Part shown: positions 52,085 through 60,775 of the stretch, one piece after another | Layout of the letters: each line of letters opens with the position of its first letter | Numbering within the stretch: the stretch's first letter is position 1 | DNA from: Streptomyces rugosispiralis | GTDB lineage: Bacteria > Actinomycetota > Actinomycetes > Streptomycetales > Streptomycetaceae | DNA: 64,000 bases | Direction of reading: 5' to 3' | Assembly (NCBI RefSeq): GCF_024505145.1 | Contig: NZ_JANIAA010000032.1 | Coordinates: 54,152-118,151, forward strand | Notes under the pieces: model-generated | Database searches by the model: none | The model's input: only the letters and a program-made list of their open reading frames with translations | What the model was told of the DNA's origin: nothing | Translations under genes and position numbers: made by a program

Positions 52085-52105
52085 CATCGCACGGATCGTG
52101 CGATG
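52085..52105. promoter_or_regulatory. Perfect inverted repeat between LAL and AraC genes
   Basis: CATCGCACG-GAT-CGTGCGATG, 9-base arms and 3-base centre, 33 bases upstream of the AraC start and 30 after the LAL stop. The tight spacing favours a protein-binding site for the AraC promoter over a terminator; no T-run follows. Confidence 0.5.
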
Positions 52106-52134
52106 CGGGGCGGGGCCCGTGTGATACGGAGCGA

Positions 52135-54975
52135 TTACTCTCCGCTGTCACGGGCGCCGGCCAGTTGCGCCAGCTCCACCCGCGAGGTGATGTCGAGCTT
52201 GGTGAAGGCGCGTCGCAGGTGCGAGCTGACCGTGTGCGGCGAGAGGGAGAGACGCTCGGCGACCTGCCGGTTGGTCAGCCCCTGTGCGACGAGCCGCACC
52301 ACACCGACTTCCGAGGCGGTCAGCTCAGGCCACCTCTTCACGGTTCCCGCGGACGTGGTCCGCCGCCGGACGCCCGCCGCCCGCAGGCGGCTGCGGACGC
52401 GCGCGATGTCGCGCTCGGCGCCCGCCTCCGTGTAGAGGGCGAGGGCGGTGTCGAGATAGGGCACGGCTTCGGACGCACGGGTGGCGGCCAGCTTGCGCCC
52501 GGCGTCCTCGAGCGCCGACGCGCGGGCCAGGAGCCGGGGACAGCCGTCGTACAGGCGGATGGCGCGCAGCAGGTGAGCGAGGTCGTTGTCGAGCAGGCCG
52601 CGCGCGTGAGCGGCCGATGCGGCCAGGATCGTGAAGTCGGGGTTGAGCTTCGCGCGTCGCTCCGCCACGCAGACGGCGACTTCGGCCTTTTCGTGGGCAC
52701 CGGCCCGCAGCGCCATGCGGACGAAGACAGGAGCGTCAGCGGGATCGTCGGGGCTGGCGAGGGAAGGGCTCTCCGCGGGGAGCGCCGCGGTCGCTTCGCC
52801 GAGTACCCGCATGGCCAGGTCGGGCCGGCCCTCGAAGTCCGCCACCAGCGCCGTCATCCAGGAGCCGACATTGCGGACGAGCGGCGCCTCGTCCCGCAGC
52901 ATCCGCTCGGCCTGGGCCGCGTACATGCGTGCGGCCTCCTGATCGTTGGTGTGGACGGCGATCCGCACCAGCGTGTACAGAAGGGTGGCGTCGGCGAAAT
53001 TGCCCATGCCCAGCTCGTCGACCATCGCCGACGCGGCTTCCGCCTCGGCCCGGGCGTCCGCCAGCCGCCCGGCGTCCAGGAGTACGCGCGAGCGGTGCAT
53101 GAGCCACAGGAACATCGCGGCGGCCTGGCCCCGACGCCGGGTGTCCCGGACCCCGGCCTCGGACTCCGCGAGCGCCTCACCCGCCCGGCCCGCCGCGTTG
53201 AGCAGGAAGCCCTTCCACAACGCCTCCGGGACCCACAGGCAGTGGGCGATGCCGAGGTCGGCCGCCGTCGCGGCGGCCCTGTCCGCCAGCCGGAACGCCG
53301 CTTTCCAGTCCATTCGGTAGAAGAGCACGACCGATTCGACGGCCATCGCGGTGGCCTCGGCGCCCCGCTCCCCCGCCCCCGCGGCGGCGTCCAGCGCCTC
53401 GGTCACGGCGTGGGCACATGCCTCCATGTCCCCGATGTTCGCCAGGTTGAGGCAGAGCAGCGCCAGCAGCTGGGCCCGCAGCGGTGGCGGCAGACCGGGC
53501 AGCGCGGCCCCGGCACGGGCCTGCCGGACCGCTTCCATGAAGTCGAACTGGCTGGACAGGCGCGCCAGCCCCATCCGTACCCGTGCCTCGTCCTCGGGCC
53601 GGAGGATACCGGGCAGGGTCGAGGCACCCAGCGCCTTGGCACGCGCGGCCTGCCCGCTCTGCCACAGCAGAACGATGGTTTCCGCCACGATCGCGGGCCG
53701 TTCCGGCGCGTCCTCGGGGGTGAGCTCCATGGCCCGACAGCTGAGTTCGGCCGCCGGAGCGGACGCGGTGGGCGCGAGTTCCGCCGCGGCGGTACGCAGC
53801 CGCTCGACGGCCGGACGGTCCCCGACCTCCGCGCTGTCGGCCAGGAGCGTGGCGGCCTCGACAGCGGGCGCGCCGTGTGCCAGCAGCACCTCGGCGGCAT
53901 GACGGCGCAGGGCCCGGCGTACGGAGACCGGCAGGGCGGCTTCGACCGCCTCGCGGATCAGGTCGTGGCGGAAGTACAGACGGCCGTCCCGTTCGACCAG
54001 CAGGTCGGAGTCGAGGGACTCCCGCACCGCGGTGATCAGCGCCGCGGCCGGTCGCCCGAGCAGCTCGGCCAGCAGGTCCACGGTGAGCGAGCGGCCCACG
54101 GCGGACGCGGTCTGCACAACGTCGCGGGCCGGTGCGGACAGCAGATCGAGGCGATGTCCGACGGTGGACAGCAGACGGGCCGGAATGGCTTGTCCCGACA
54201 GTCGGGCCACACCGTCCGCGACGCTTACGAAGTCCTCGTCCCGCAGCCCGCCGAGCATCTCCACCAGCAGCAGCGGCAGGCCCTCGGCGCGGCGGGCGAC
54301 TTCGAGGACCCCGGCATCGGGCGCCGCGCCCAGGACGTCCCCGGCGATCTGCGCCACCGCGTCGTCCGTGAGCGGCCCGAGGCGCAACTCGTACCCGCCG
54401 ACCTGTCGCAATCGGTCCAACGACCCGCGCACCAACGGGCTCGGGGTCCCGTCGCGCACGGCCACCAGCCACAGGATCGCGTGCGACGACAGCCTGGTCG
54501 AGAGGGTGCGGACAGCGAGAAGTGTCAGGTCGTCGCACCACTGAAGGTCGTCGAGGACGATGAGCAGCGGCCGGTCGAGGGCCATCTGCTCCAGCCGGTC
54601 CTGCAGTTCCTGAAGCAGCCAGAACCGCTGGTCAGGAGTGGTGGACAGCTCCCGGAGCCGCTCGGCGTCGAGCAGGGGTTCGACGCCGGACGCCAACCCG
54701 CCGAGCAGCGGGGCGAGCGGCACGAAATGTTCGTCGGGATCCGCGCCGCCCAGGAACGTGCGGAAGCCACGCCGCACCGCGGCGGCGTGCCCCTCCGCCA
54801 GGAGCCGGCTCTTGCCACTGCCCGGCGGGCCCTCGACGCACACGACCCCGCCGTGGCCACGGGCGAGGGCGTCGAGTCGTGCGTCGAGGAACGCCAGTTC
54901 CTCGTCCCGGCCACGCACCGGTCCCTGCCGGGCACCCGTCCTGCCGGAAAGGGGACGCTTCGGGTACCGGTCCAC
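52135..54975 (-). CDS. LAL-class LuxR-family regulator
   Basis: 946 residues, full length for the class. GTG 54975 (MDRYPKRPLS) is the start. ATPase: Walker A GPPGSGKS near 51-58, Walker B LLIVLDDLQWCDD near 142. Long TPR-like helical middle. C-terminal LuxR HTH: ELTASEVGVVRLVAQGLTNR, VAERLSLSPHTVSSHLRRAF. LAL proteins activate antibiotic or sugar regulons in an ATP-dependent manner. The neighbouring genes (AraC, LAL-AraC fusion, FMN oxidoreductase pair) are possible targets. Confidence 0.92.
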   Translation of the reverse strand: MDRYPKRPLSGRTGARQGPVRGRDEELAFLDARLDALARGHGGVVCVEGPPGSGKSRLLAEGHAAAVRRGFRTFLGGADPDEHFVPLAPLLGGLASGVEPLLDAERLRELSTTPDQRFWLLQELQDRLEQMALDRPLLIVLDDLQWCDDLTLLAVRTLSTRLSSHAILWLVAVRDGTPSPLVRGSLDRLRQVGGYELRLGPLTDDAVAQIAGDVLGAAPDAGVLEVARRAEGLPLLLVEMLGGLRDEDFVSVADGVARLSGQAIPARLLSTVGHRLDLLSAPARDVVQTASAVGRSLTVDLLAELLGRPAAALITAVRESLDSDLLVERDGRLYFRHDLIREAVEAALPVSVRRALRRHAAEVLLAHGAPAVEAATLLADSAEVGDRPAVERLRTAAAELAPTASAPAAELSCRAMELTPEDAPERPAIVAETIVLLWQSGQAARAKALGASTLPGILRPEDEARVRMGLARLSSQFDFMEAVRQARAGAALPGLPPPLRAQLLALLCLNLANIGDMEACAHAVTEALDAAAGAGERGAEATAMAVESVVLFYRMDWKAAFRLADRAAATAADLGIAHCLWVPEALWKGFLLNAAGRAGEALAESEAGVRDTRRRGQAAAMFLWLMHRSRVLLDAGRLADARAEAEAASAMVDELGMGNFADATLLYTLVRIAVHTNDQEAARMYAAQAERMLRDEAPLVRNVGSWMTALVADFEGRPDLAMRVLGEATAALPAESPSLASPDDPADAPVFVRMALRAGAHEKAEVAVCVAERRAKLNPDFTILAASAAHARGLLDNDLAHLLRAIRLYDGCPRLLARASALEDAGRKLAATRASEAVPYLDTALALYTEAGAERDIARVRSRLRAAGVRRRTTSAGTVKRWPELTASEVGVVRLVAQGLTNRQVAERLSLSPHTVSSHLRRAFTKLDITSRVELAQLAGARDSGE

Positions 54976-55035
54976 ACACCATCCTCAAGAACCATGGCCG
55001 CACGGGTGCGGCTGCGGCAGGCGTGCGACGCGGTG

Positions 55036-55041
55036 AATCTA
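55036..55041 (-). promoter_or_regulatory. Candidate -10 element for the LAL gene
   Basis: TAGATT on the minus strand, preceded by GGG, lies about 60 bases from the LAL start codon. A -35 is not convincing. Nothing better was found in the gap. Confidence 0.3.
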
Positions 55042-55138
55042 CCCGAAGCATGCCATAAGCCGGCCGGAACGGATGAAGGTGCCCTCCCGTACGGAAGCGC
55101 TCGCCTCCCCGGAGCCGGAGGCGGCCCTCGGAGTGGTG

Positions 55139-55214
55139 CGGCCCGCCGGGGGTCGGCCCGCCGGGGGGCCCGCCGGGGGGCGCCGGGGGGGGGCGGCCCG
55201 CCGGGGGGGGGCGG
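55139..55214 (+). repeat. Guanine-tract array (low complexity)
   Basis: Repeated GGCCCGCC units separated by G runs of four to nine, for example CGCCGGGGGG and CCGGGGGGGGG, immediately after the FMN reductase stop codon. On the plus strand it could form G-quadruplexes; it may also be an assembly-difficult spot. Confidence 0.7.
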
Positions 55215-55216
55215 CC

Positions 55217-55834
55217 TCAGTCGAATCGCAGGTCGGAGAGGCGCCGCTCGAGCACGGTGATGTCGTCCTCCGCCGGCTCCCGCTCCACCGCGCGGGTGGC
55301 CATGAGGGCGGCCAGCTCGGCGCCCGCCCGCCGGATCCGCGCGGGCAGCCCCTCGGTGTACTCGTCGCCCCCGGATCCCCAGTCCTCGGACGCCGCGTAC
55401 ACCGCGGTGGGGACGACGGTGGCGCGCAGATAGGCGAAAAGCGGGCGCAGGGCGTGTTCGAGGACCAGGGAGTGGCGGGCCGTGCCTCCGGTGGCCGCGA
55501 CGAGGACCGGCTTGCCGGTGAGGGCGTCCGGGTCGATCAGGTCGAAGAAGGACTTGAACAGCCCGCTGTAGGAGGCGGTGAACACGGGGGTCACGGCGAT
55601 CAGGCCGTGGGCGCCCGTCACCGCGTCGAGGGCGGCGGCCAGGGGCGGCGGGGGGAATCCGGTCACGAGGTTGTTGGCGACGGCGACGGCCAGCTCCCGC
55701 ACCTCGATGACCTCGGTCTCCACGTCCTGGCCACCGGCGGCTAGCTCGCCGCCGGCCGACTCGGCGAGCCGGTCGGCGAGCAGGCGTGTGGCGGACGGGG
55801 TGCTCAGTCCCGCGGACACAGCGACGAGCTTCAT
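55217..55834 (-). CDS. NAD(P)H-dependent FMN reductase (CE1759-like)
   Basis: 205 residues, flavodoxin-like fold. MKLVAVSAGLSTPSATRLLA carries the phosphate-binding loop SxGLSxPS; the second FMN loop is VTPVFTASYSGLFKSFFDLI near 80-100 and TGGTARHSLVLEHALRP near 113. It supplies reduced flavin to the luciferase-like monooxygenase encoded just upstream, whose stop codon overlaps this ATG (ATGA). Confidence 0.88.
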   Translation of the reverse strand: MKLVAVSAGLSTPSATRLLADRLAESAGGELAAGGQDVETEVIEVRELAVAVANNLVTGFPPPPLAAALDAVTGAHGLIAVTPVFTASYSGLFKSFFDLIDPDALTGKPVLVAATGGTARHSLVLEHALRPLFAYLRATVVPTAVYAASEDWGSGGDEYTEGLPARIRRAGAELAALMATRAVEREPAEDDITVLERRLSDLRFD

Positions 55835-56916
55835 GCGGCGGACACCTCGCGAACGGCTCGCAGCGACTCGTGCGTGGGAGCGTCCGGCACATCGGCCGGG
55901 CGACCGATCGCGAACTCCTTCCGCAGCACGGGCACCACCTCTTCACCGAGGATGTCGATCTGTTCCAGGACGGTCTTCAGGGGCAGCCCCGCGTGGTCCA
56001 TCAGGAACAGCTGCCGCTGGTAGTCACCGACGGTCTCGCGGAACGACAGTGTCCGCTCGATGACCTGCTGGGGAGAGCCCACCGTCAGCGGCGTCTGCTC
56101 GGTGAACTCCTCAAGCGAGGGCCCGTGCCCGTAGACGGGCGCGTTGTCGAAGTAGGGGCGGAACTCCCGCACGGCCTCCTGGGAGTTCTTCCGCATGAAG
56201 ACCTGTCCGCCGAGGCCGACGATGGCCTCCTCCGGCCGGCCGTGCCCGTGGAAGGCGTACCGCCGCCGGTACAGCCGGACCATCTGCCGCGTGTGGTCGG
56301 CGGGCCAGAAGATGTTGTTGTGGAAGAAGCCGTCGCCGTAGAAGGCCGCCTGCTCGGCGATCTCCGGCGAGCGGATCGAGCCGTGCCAGACGAACGGCGG
56401 TACGCCGTCCAGCGGGCGCGGCGTGGAGGTGAAGCCCTGCAGCGGCGTACGGAACTTCCCCTCCCAGCTCACGACGTCCTCGCGCCACAGCCGGCGCAGC
56501 AGGGCGTAGTTCTCCTTCGCCAGGTTGATGCCCTGCCGGATGTCCTGGCCGAACCACGGATACACCGGGCCGGTGTTGCCGCGCCCCATCATCAGGTCGA
56601 CCCGGCCGTCGGCCAGGTGCTGGAGCATCGCGTAGTCCTCGGCGATCTTCACCGGATCGTTGGTGGTGATCAGCGTCGTGGCGGTGGAAAGGAGCAACCT
56701 CTCGGTACGGGCGGCGATGTAGCCGAGCATCGTGGTCGGGGACGACGGTACGAACGGCGGGTTGTGGTGCTCACCGGTCGCGAAGACGTCGAGGCCGACC
56801 TCTTCCGCCTTCAGCGCGATGGCGACCATCGCCTTGATGCGTTCGCGCTCCGACGGCGTACGGGCGTCGGTCGGGTCGGGGGTCACGTCCCCCACCGAGA
56901 AAATTCCGAACTGCAT
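55831..56916 (-). CDS. Luciferase-like FMN-dependent monooxygenase (LLM class)
   Basis: 361 residues from ATG 56916 (MQFGIFSVGDVTPDPTDART) with AAGAGG upstream. A bacterial-luciferase TIM barrel: EVGLDVFATGEHHNPPF, RTERLLLSTATTLITTNDPV, DYAMLQHLADGRVDLMMGRG. It uses FMNH2 and O2 to oxidise an unknown substrate; the paired FMN reductase gene follows with a 4-base overlap, so both are translated together. Such two-component sets (CE1758/CE1759) are widespread but poorly characterised. Confidence 0.88.
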   Translation of the reverse strand: MQFGIFSVGDVTPDPTDARTPSERERIKAMVAIALKAEEVGLDVFATGEHHNPPFVPSSPTTMLGYIAARTERLLLSTATTLITTNDPVKIAEDYAMLQHLADGRVDLMMGRGNTGPVYPWFGQDIRQGINLAKENYALLRRLWREDVVSWEGKFRTPLQGFTSTPRPLDGVPPFVWHGSIRSPEIAEQAAFYGDGFFHNNIFWPADHTRQMVRLYRRRYAFHGHGRPEEAIVGLGGQVFMRKNSQEAVREFRPYFDNAPVYGHGPSLEEFTEQTPLTVGSPQQVIERTLSFRETVGDYQRQLFLMDHAGLPLKTVLEQIDILGEEVVPVLRKEFAIGRPADVPDAPTHESLRAVREVSAA

Positions 56917-57042
56917 GGGGCCTCTTCGTTCCGGCGACTGTGTAGGTGCCGGAAATGTAGGCAGCGGTCGGACGGTCGTCATGCCTGTACGCGCAGGGGA
57001 GCTTGCCCGTGAGCGCCCTGTCCCGGCCCGCGTGGAGGCATC

Positions 57043-57130
57043 CACCGAACCTGCTGCTCGACGAGCCGGTGGCCGGCCTGGACCGCCGCACCGCCGAGGC
57101 GCTTCTGACCGCACTGCCCGCCCGTGGGAT
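57043..57130 (+). pseudogene. ABC-transporter ATPase fragment (Walker B region)
   Basis: One frame reads PNLLLDEPVAGLDRRTAEAL and then LTALPARG: the Walker B/D-loop of an ABC ATPase, with a conserved Glu replaced only in the Pro-Val. There is no Walker A, signature or start codon. The piece ends where an alpha/beta-hydrolase remnant on the opposite strand begins. The pattern resembles CydCD-type ATPases. Confidence 0.65.
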
Positions 57131-57243
57131 CACTTCCGCAGGAAGGTGAGGAGTGCGGCGTTGACCTCTTCCGCGTGAGTCCAGAGCAAGCCGTGCGGAG
57201 CGGCCTCGATCTCCACGTAGTCCGCGGACGGGAGGGCCTTGTG
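57130..57243 (-). pseudogene. Alpha/beta-hydrolase C-terminal fragment
   Basis: The last 37 codons HKALPSADYVEIEAAPHGLL, WTHAEEVNAALLTFLRK and a stop match the C-terminus of chloroperoxidase-like alpha/beta hydrolases, including the catalytic His in GAPHG-like APHG. Upstream the frame loses homology (the usual segment is out of frame or missing) and no Ser nucleophile is found. A remnant. Confidence 0.7.
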
Positions 57244-57536
57244 GGGGGCGGGTACGCAGGCAGGGCTCCAGCGAGTCGACGCCCGGGAGGGTAGGTCAGC
57301 TGCCGGTGGCGTTCTCCCGGCTGCCGTCGGCGAGGACGTGACCGCACTCGACCATGCGGAGGGTCTGCCGCAGCGCCCCTCGGGGCGGTACTTGTCGTCG
57401 ATGAACCCGGCAGCCAACTCCGCCGCATAGCAGATCGGACGGGACGGCCTGTTGGCCAAGCGCACAGACCATGCGCGGAATCCCTGGACAGACACCGCAT
57501 ACCCACGGCCCGCCCGTGCCGGATGCTGGGCGTATC

Positions 57537-57557
57537 CGGTTACGCGGCACGTAACCG
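57537..57557. promoter_or_regulatory. Perfect inverted repeat before the serine hydrolase gene
   Basis: CGGTTAC-GCGGCAC-GTAACCG: 7-base arms with a 7-base centre, ending 19 bases before the start codon, just ahead of the ribosome binding site. A likely repressor site. Confidence 0.5.
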
Positions 57558-57576
57558 CATCGAAGAAGGAGACCTG

Positions 57577-58698
57577 ATGCGACGCAGGACAAGTGTGGTC
57601 GCGGCCTTGGCGGTCCTCGTCCCCTTGCTGGCCGCTCCCGCCGTGTCGGCCGCAACACCACGGTGTGACACACAGGCCATCGAAAGGGCGCTGAAGGAAC
57701 TGAGCGGCGCCGACGCCTCGGGGATCAGCGTGACGGTGAAGAGTCCACGCTGCGGTGTTCGGAACGCCGGGGTCGGCCTCGCCGATCTGGGGACGGGGCG
57801 CAAGGCCGTCGGCAATGAGCACAGCCGTATCGCCAGCAACACCAAGACCTGGGTGGCCACCGTCGTGCTCCAGCTCGTCGGCGAAGGCAAGATCAAGCTC
57901 GATGGCACCGTCGACGACTATCTGCCGGGTCTGATCCGCACCGAGCACTACGACGGGCGCGAGATCACGATTCGACAGCTGCTGCAACACACCAGTGGCC
58001 TGCCCGATTACCTGGACGCGCCGTACTGGGACGACGAGGTTGCGCACCGCTGGGACCACTTCGAGCCCCTGGACACGGTCCTGCAGGCGTTGACTCTGCC
58101 CCCGGCCGACGACAGCACTCCGCACGGCTTCTCCTACTCCAACACCAACTACAACCTGGCCGGGCTGATCGTCGCCAAGGTCACCGGTCGCAGCATCAGC
58201 ACCGAGATCGAAGAGCGGATCATCAAGCCCCTCGGACTGCGCCACACGTCCTGGCCGGGCGACCGGACCACGCTCCCCGAGCCGGACTTGCGAAGCTACG
58301 TGAAGCGATCCGGGAAACTGCTGGACTGGACGGAATGGAACGTCTCCGGGTCCGACGCATCGGGTGCCCTGGTCTCCACCGGTGCCGACGTCACCACCTT
58401 CTGGACCGCGCTGATGTCCGGGAAGCTGCTGGCCCCAGCCCAACTGGCCGAGATGAAGCGGACCGTTCCGGACCCCGAGGAGAGCGGCGGGCGCTACGGC
58501 CTGGGAGTCGAGCGCTACGAGAGCACCCCGGGCTTCGTCACTTGGGGACACAGCGGCTTCATGGAGACCGGTCACAAGCTCAGGAACGCCGTCACCGATG
58601 ACGGCCGGCGGGCCGTGACCCTGCTGATCGGCTCGGAAGAGTTCAAGGAGGAGAAGGTGGACTCCATCCTCCGCGAACTCATCCGCGACCTCCGCTGA
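57577..58698 (+). CDS. Secreted serine hydrolase, beta-lactamase/D-alanyl-D-alanine carboxypeptidase family
   Basis: 373 residues from ATG 57577 with GAAGGAGA upstream. Signal peptide: MRRRTSVVAALAVLVPLLAA, cleavage after VSA near 25. Catalytic motifs of the class C beta-lactamase/R61 peptidase fold: SxxK in ASNTKTW near 89, Tyr-x-Asn in FSYSNTNYNL near 190 and HxG in WGHSGFME near 329 (replacing KTG). It acts outside the cell, on peptidoglycan or on a small ester; the exact role is not decidable from sequence. Confidence 0.9.
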   Translation: MRRRTSVVAALAVLVPLLAAPAVSAATPRCDTQAIERALKELSGADASGISVTVKSPRCGVRNAGVGLADLGTGRKAVGNEHSRIASNTKTWVATVVLQLVGEGKIKLDGTVDDYLPGLIRTEHYDGREITIRQLLQHTSGLPDYLDAPYWDDEVAHRWDHFEPLDTVLQALTLPPADDSTPHGFSYSNTNYNLAGLIVAKVTGRSISTEIEERIIKPLGLRHTSWPGDRTTLPEPDLRSYVKRSGKLLDWTEWNVSGSDASGALVSTGADVTTFWTALMSGKLLAPAQLAEMKRTVPDPEESGGRYGLGVERYESTPGFVTWGHSGFMETGHKLRNAVTDDGRRAVTLLIGSEEFKEEKVDSILRELIRDLR

Positions 58699-58715
58699 CA
58701 GGGATCGACTGTCAG
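58695..58715. terminator. Hairpin over the stop codons of two convergent genes
   Basis: CTGACAG (58695-58701) and CTGTCAG (58709-58715) enclose 7 bases between the serine hydrolase stop and the PucR stop, only 13 bases apart. A minimal bidirectional terminator. Confidence 0.5.
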
Positions 58716-60286
58716 GGGCCGGCCGACCGGGAGCCCTCGGCCAGGACCCTCAACTGCAGCCAGAGAACCAGCCGTTCATCGGGGTCCTCCAGGTCGATCC
58801 CGAGCTGCCGGCCGACCTGCTTGAGACGGTAGCGGCAGGTATTGGGATGGACGGAGAGCGCCTTGGCCGCGCCCGCCACGTCACAGCCCGCGTCGAACCA
58901 GGACACCAGGGTGCGGGCGTAATCGGTGCCGTACTCAGCGTCCGCCGCCAGCACTCGCCGCCAGGCACCCGTCCGCAACCCTCGCCGCTCCCGCATCACA
59001 TCGGAAAGCCGCAGCAGTGTCACCCGGGGACGCACCTCGTCCACGGTGGCCACCGGCAGATCGTCATTGAGCAGCCGCAGGACCGTATCCGCGTCCGCAC
59101 GCGAGTCCACCACCCCGCCGGGGCTGGGCACCACCGGGCCGAGCGCTGCCCGTACCGGCACCCGCAGCGACCGCGCGGCCCGGCGCACGGTGTCCTCCGC
59201 CAACTGCCGGTGCCGCCGGTCGGTCGCCTTCAGCCCCTGCGGCGCATGCTCCCCGCCGTGTTCCCCGGGCGCGGGCAGCAGGGCGTACACCACCCCGTCC
59301 AGGAGCACACACGCATGCTGCCCGTACCGGGCCTCGCACTGCAGGCGCACCACGCCCAGCAGCCTGAGCAGGGCCCGCTCGGCGTCCGGCACGCTTGCCG
59401 CGGAATCCAGCACGAACGCGGCCACCCGGACCGCGTCCCACTCCAGACGGTGTGCCGTCGAGGCATCCGCCGAACCGTCCAGCAACCGGCGTACCACGTC
59501 GACGTTCTGATCGCGGGCCAGCTCCTGGGCCAGGCGGGCCCGTAACAGAAGCAGCGCCGCCGTGGAGGCGCCCTGGGCCAGGGTCTTCTCGGCGTCCGCG
59601 GCGAGCATGCCGTCGTCGACCACCCAGATCGAGCCGAGAGTCTCACCACCGGCCCGCACCGCTACGGCGAGCCGCGGCAGTTCACCCTCGGCGAGCGGGG
59701 GCAGCCGCACCGGCCCGCGCGAGCCGAACACCAGCCGGACCTGGTCCGTGTTCTCCACGCTGTCCGGGACCTGGAGGCCGAGAATGCCCTGACGGCGGTC
59801 CTCGTCGACCGGCTGGCCGGGCACGGTGGAGTAAGCCAGAATCCGCTTGTGCGGGTCCTCCACGGACGTCGCCCCACCGGTCGCCGCCGCGATCGCGTCG
59901 ACCAGCGCGAACAGATCACCCAGCCGGCCACCGGGGGCGGACCGGGCGCCGATCGCCGAGGCCAGCATCAGATGCACATGGTGCCAGGACGCTCCCTCGT
60001 CGACCGACAGCAGCGCCACGCCATATGTCTCGGCCTCCCCGACCGGCCCGTCGGTGCCCCGCACCACGATCCCGGTCATCCCGGCCTCCGCCGCGGCCCG
60101 CACCAGCGGCCCGGCCGCCGCCGGCCGCACGCCGACCGCCAGCAGCAGGGCCCCGGGTACGCGCGGGAACGGGGCGTGCGCGTCGTACAGCAGCACCTCG
60201 GTGACCGGGGCGGCAGGCCCGACGGGCGCGGTGTGAAGCCGCAGGGCCAAGCTGTCGACGAGGTCGCCGAGCCGACAAGCGTCCAC
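58712..60286 (-). CDS. PucR-family transcriptional regulator
   Basis: 524 residues from GTG 60286 (MDACRLGDLV). N-terminal PucR-specific domain (about 1-125), a GAF/GGDEF-like centre (GETLGSIWVVDDGMLAADAE) and the C-terminal HTH_30 motif LSVHPNTCRYRLKQVGRQL. Members control purine or amino-acid and amine catabolism. Target genes are probably near; two 20-base direct repeats lie just upstream of its start. It converges with the serine hydrolase gene. Confidence 0.88.
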   Translation of the reverse strand: MDACRLGDLVDSLALRLHTAPVGPAAPVTEVLLYDAHAPFPRVPGALLLAVGVRPAAAGPLVRAAAEAGMTGIVVRGTDGPVGEAETYGVALLSVDEGASWHHVHLMLASAIGARSAPGGRLGDLFALVDAIAAATGGATSVEDPHKRILAYSTVPGQPVDEDRRQGILGLQVPDSVENTDQVRLVFGSRGPVRLPPLAEGELPRLAVAVRAGGETLGSIWVVDDGMLAADAEKTLAQGASTAALLLLRARLAQELARDQNVDVVRRLLDGSADASTAHRLEWDAVRVAAFVLDSAASVPDAERALLRLLGVVRLQCEARYGQHACVLLDGVVYALLPAPGEHGGEHAPQGLKATDRRHRQLAEDTVRRAARSLRVPVRAALGPVVPSPGGVVDSRADADTVLRLLNDDLPVATVDEVRPRVTLLRLSDVMRERRGLRTGAWRRVLAADAEYGTDYARTLVSWFDAGCDVAGAAKALSVHPNTCRYRLKQVGRQLGIDLEDPDERLVLWLQLRVLAEGSRSAGP

Positions 60287-60324
60287 TAGTGCTCCTCATA
60301 GCTCGGGCCCGACCGGGCTGCTGC

Positions 60325-60367
60325 CCGGACAGCACACCGCGTCCTCTCCGGACAGCACACCGCGTCC
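60325..60367. repeat. Two 20-base direct repeats upstream of the PucR gene
   Basis: The 20-base unit CCGGACAGCACACCGCGTCC occurs at 60325-60344 and 60348-60367, identical and two helical turns apart (23 bases), 39 bases from the start codon. Same-face direct repeats are typical regulator binding sites; autoregulation by PucR is the simplest idea. Confidence 0.6.
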
Positions 60368-60775
60368 GCCGCCGAGGCCGGCCAGAACGACCCTAGTGTG
60401 GCCCGTCCCGCGTTGCAGTGCCCGGCGTACAGGTTGAGGACCGTACGCGGGTGTCGTGCACCGGTGATCAGGAGTCGGACGAACGCGGCGGTCGTCACGC
60501 GGGACGGTGGCGCGCTGTCGGCGGCCGCACGGTGGGCCGCCCGGCGGTATGCCTTTCAGCAGGACAGGAGGCTTACCGCCGGGCGGGGTATGAGGCGCCG
60601 GCCCGGCGAGGGGATGGCGCGGCGGGCCGGGTGTGCATGGTGCCGCGGGTGAGGGGGATGCAGGTGGTACGGGTCGGCGTAGGCCGGCGCAGGGTCGGGA
60701 GAGAGCGTTCGGGCCAGTCATCTCGGGCCAGCGGGTGGGCCAAGACGCCGAGCGGTCCGGGCGCTTGGGCCCGTT
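60368..60775. other. Gene-free interval after the PucR promoter
   Basis: I see no supported gene; frames are mutually overlapping and without domains. Confidence 0.45.

Noticed and set aside
52165..55260. A 1031-codon open frame on the plus strand opposite the LAL gene
   Set aside because: Antisense to a full-length LAL protein with Walker, TPR and LuxR motifs. The plus frame is Gly/Arg/Pro-rich and has no domain.
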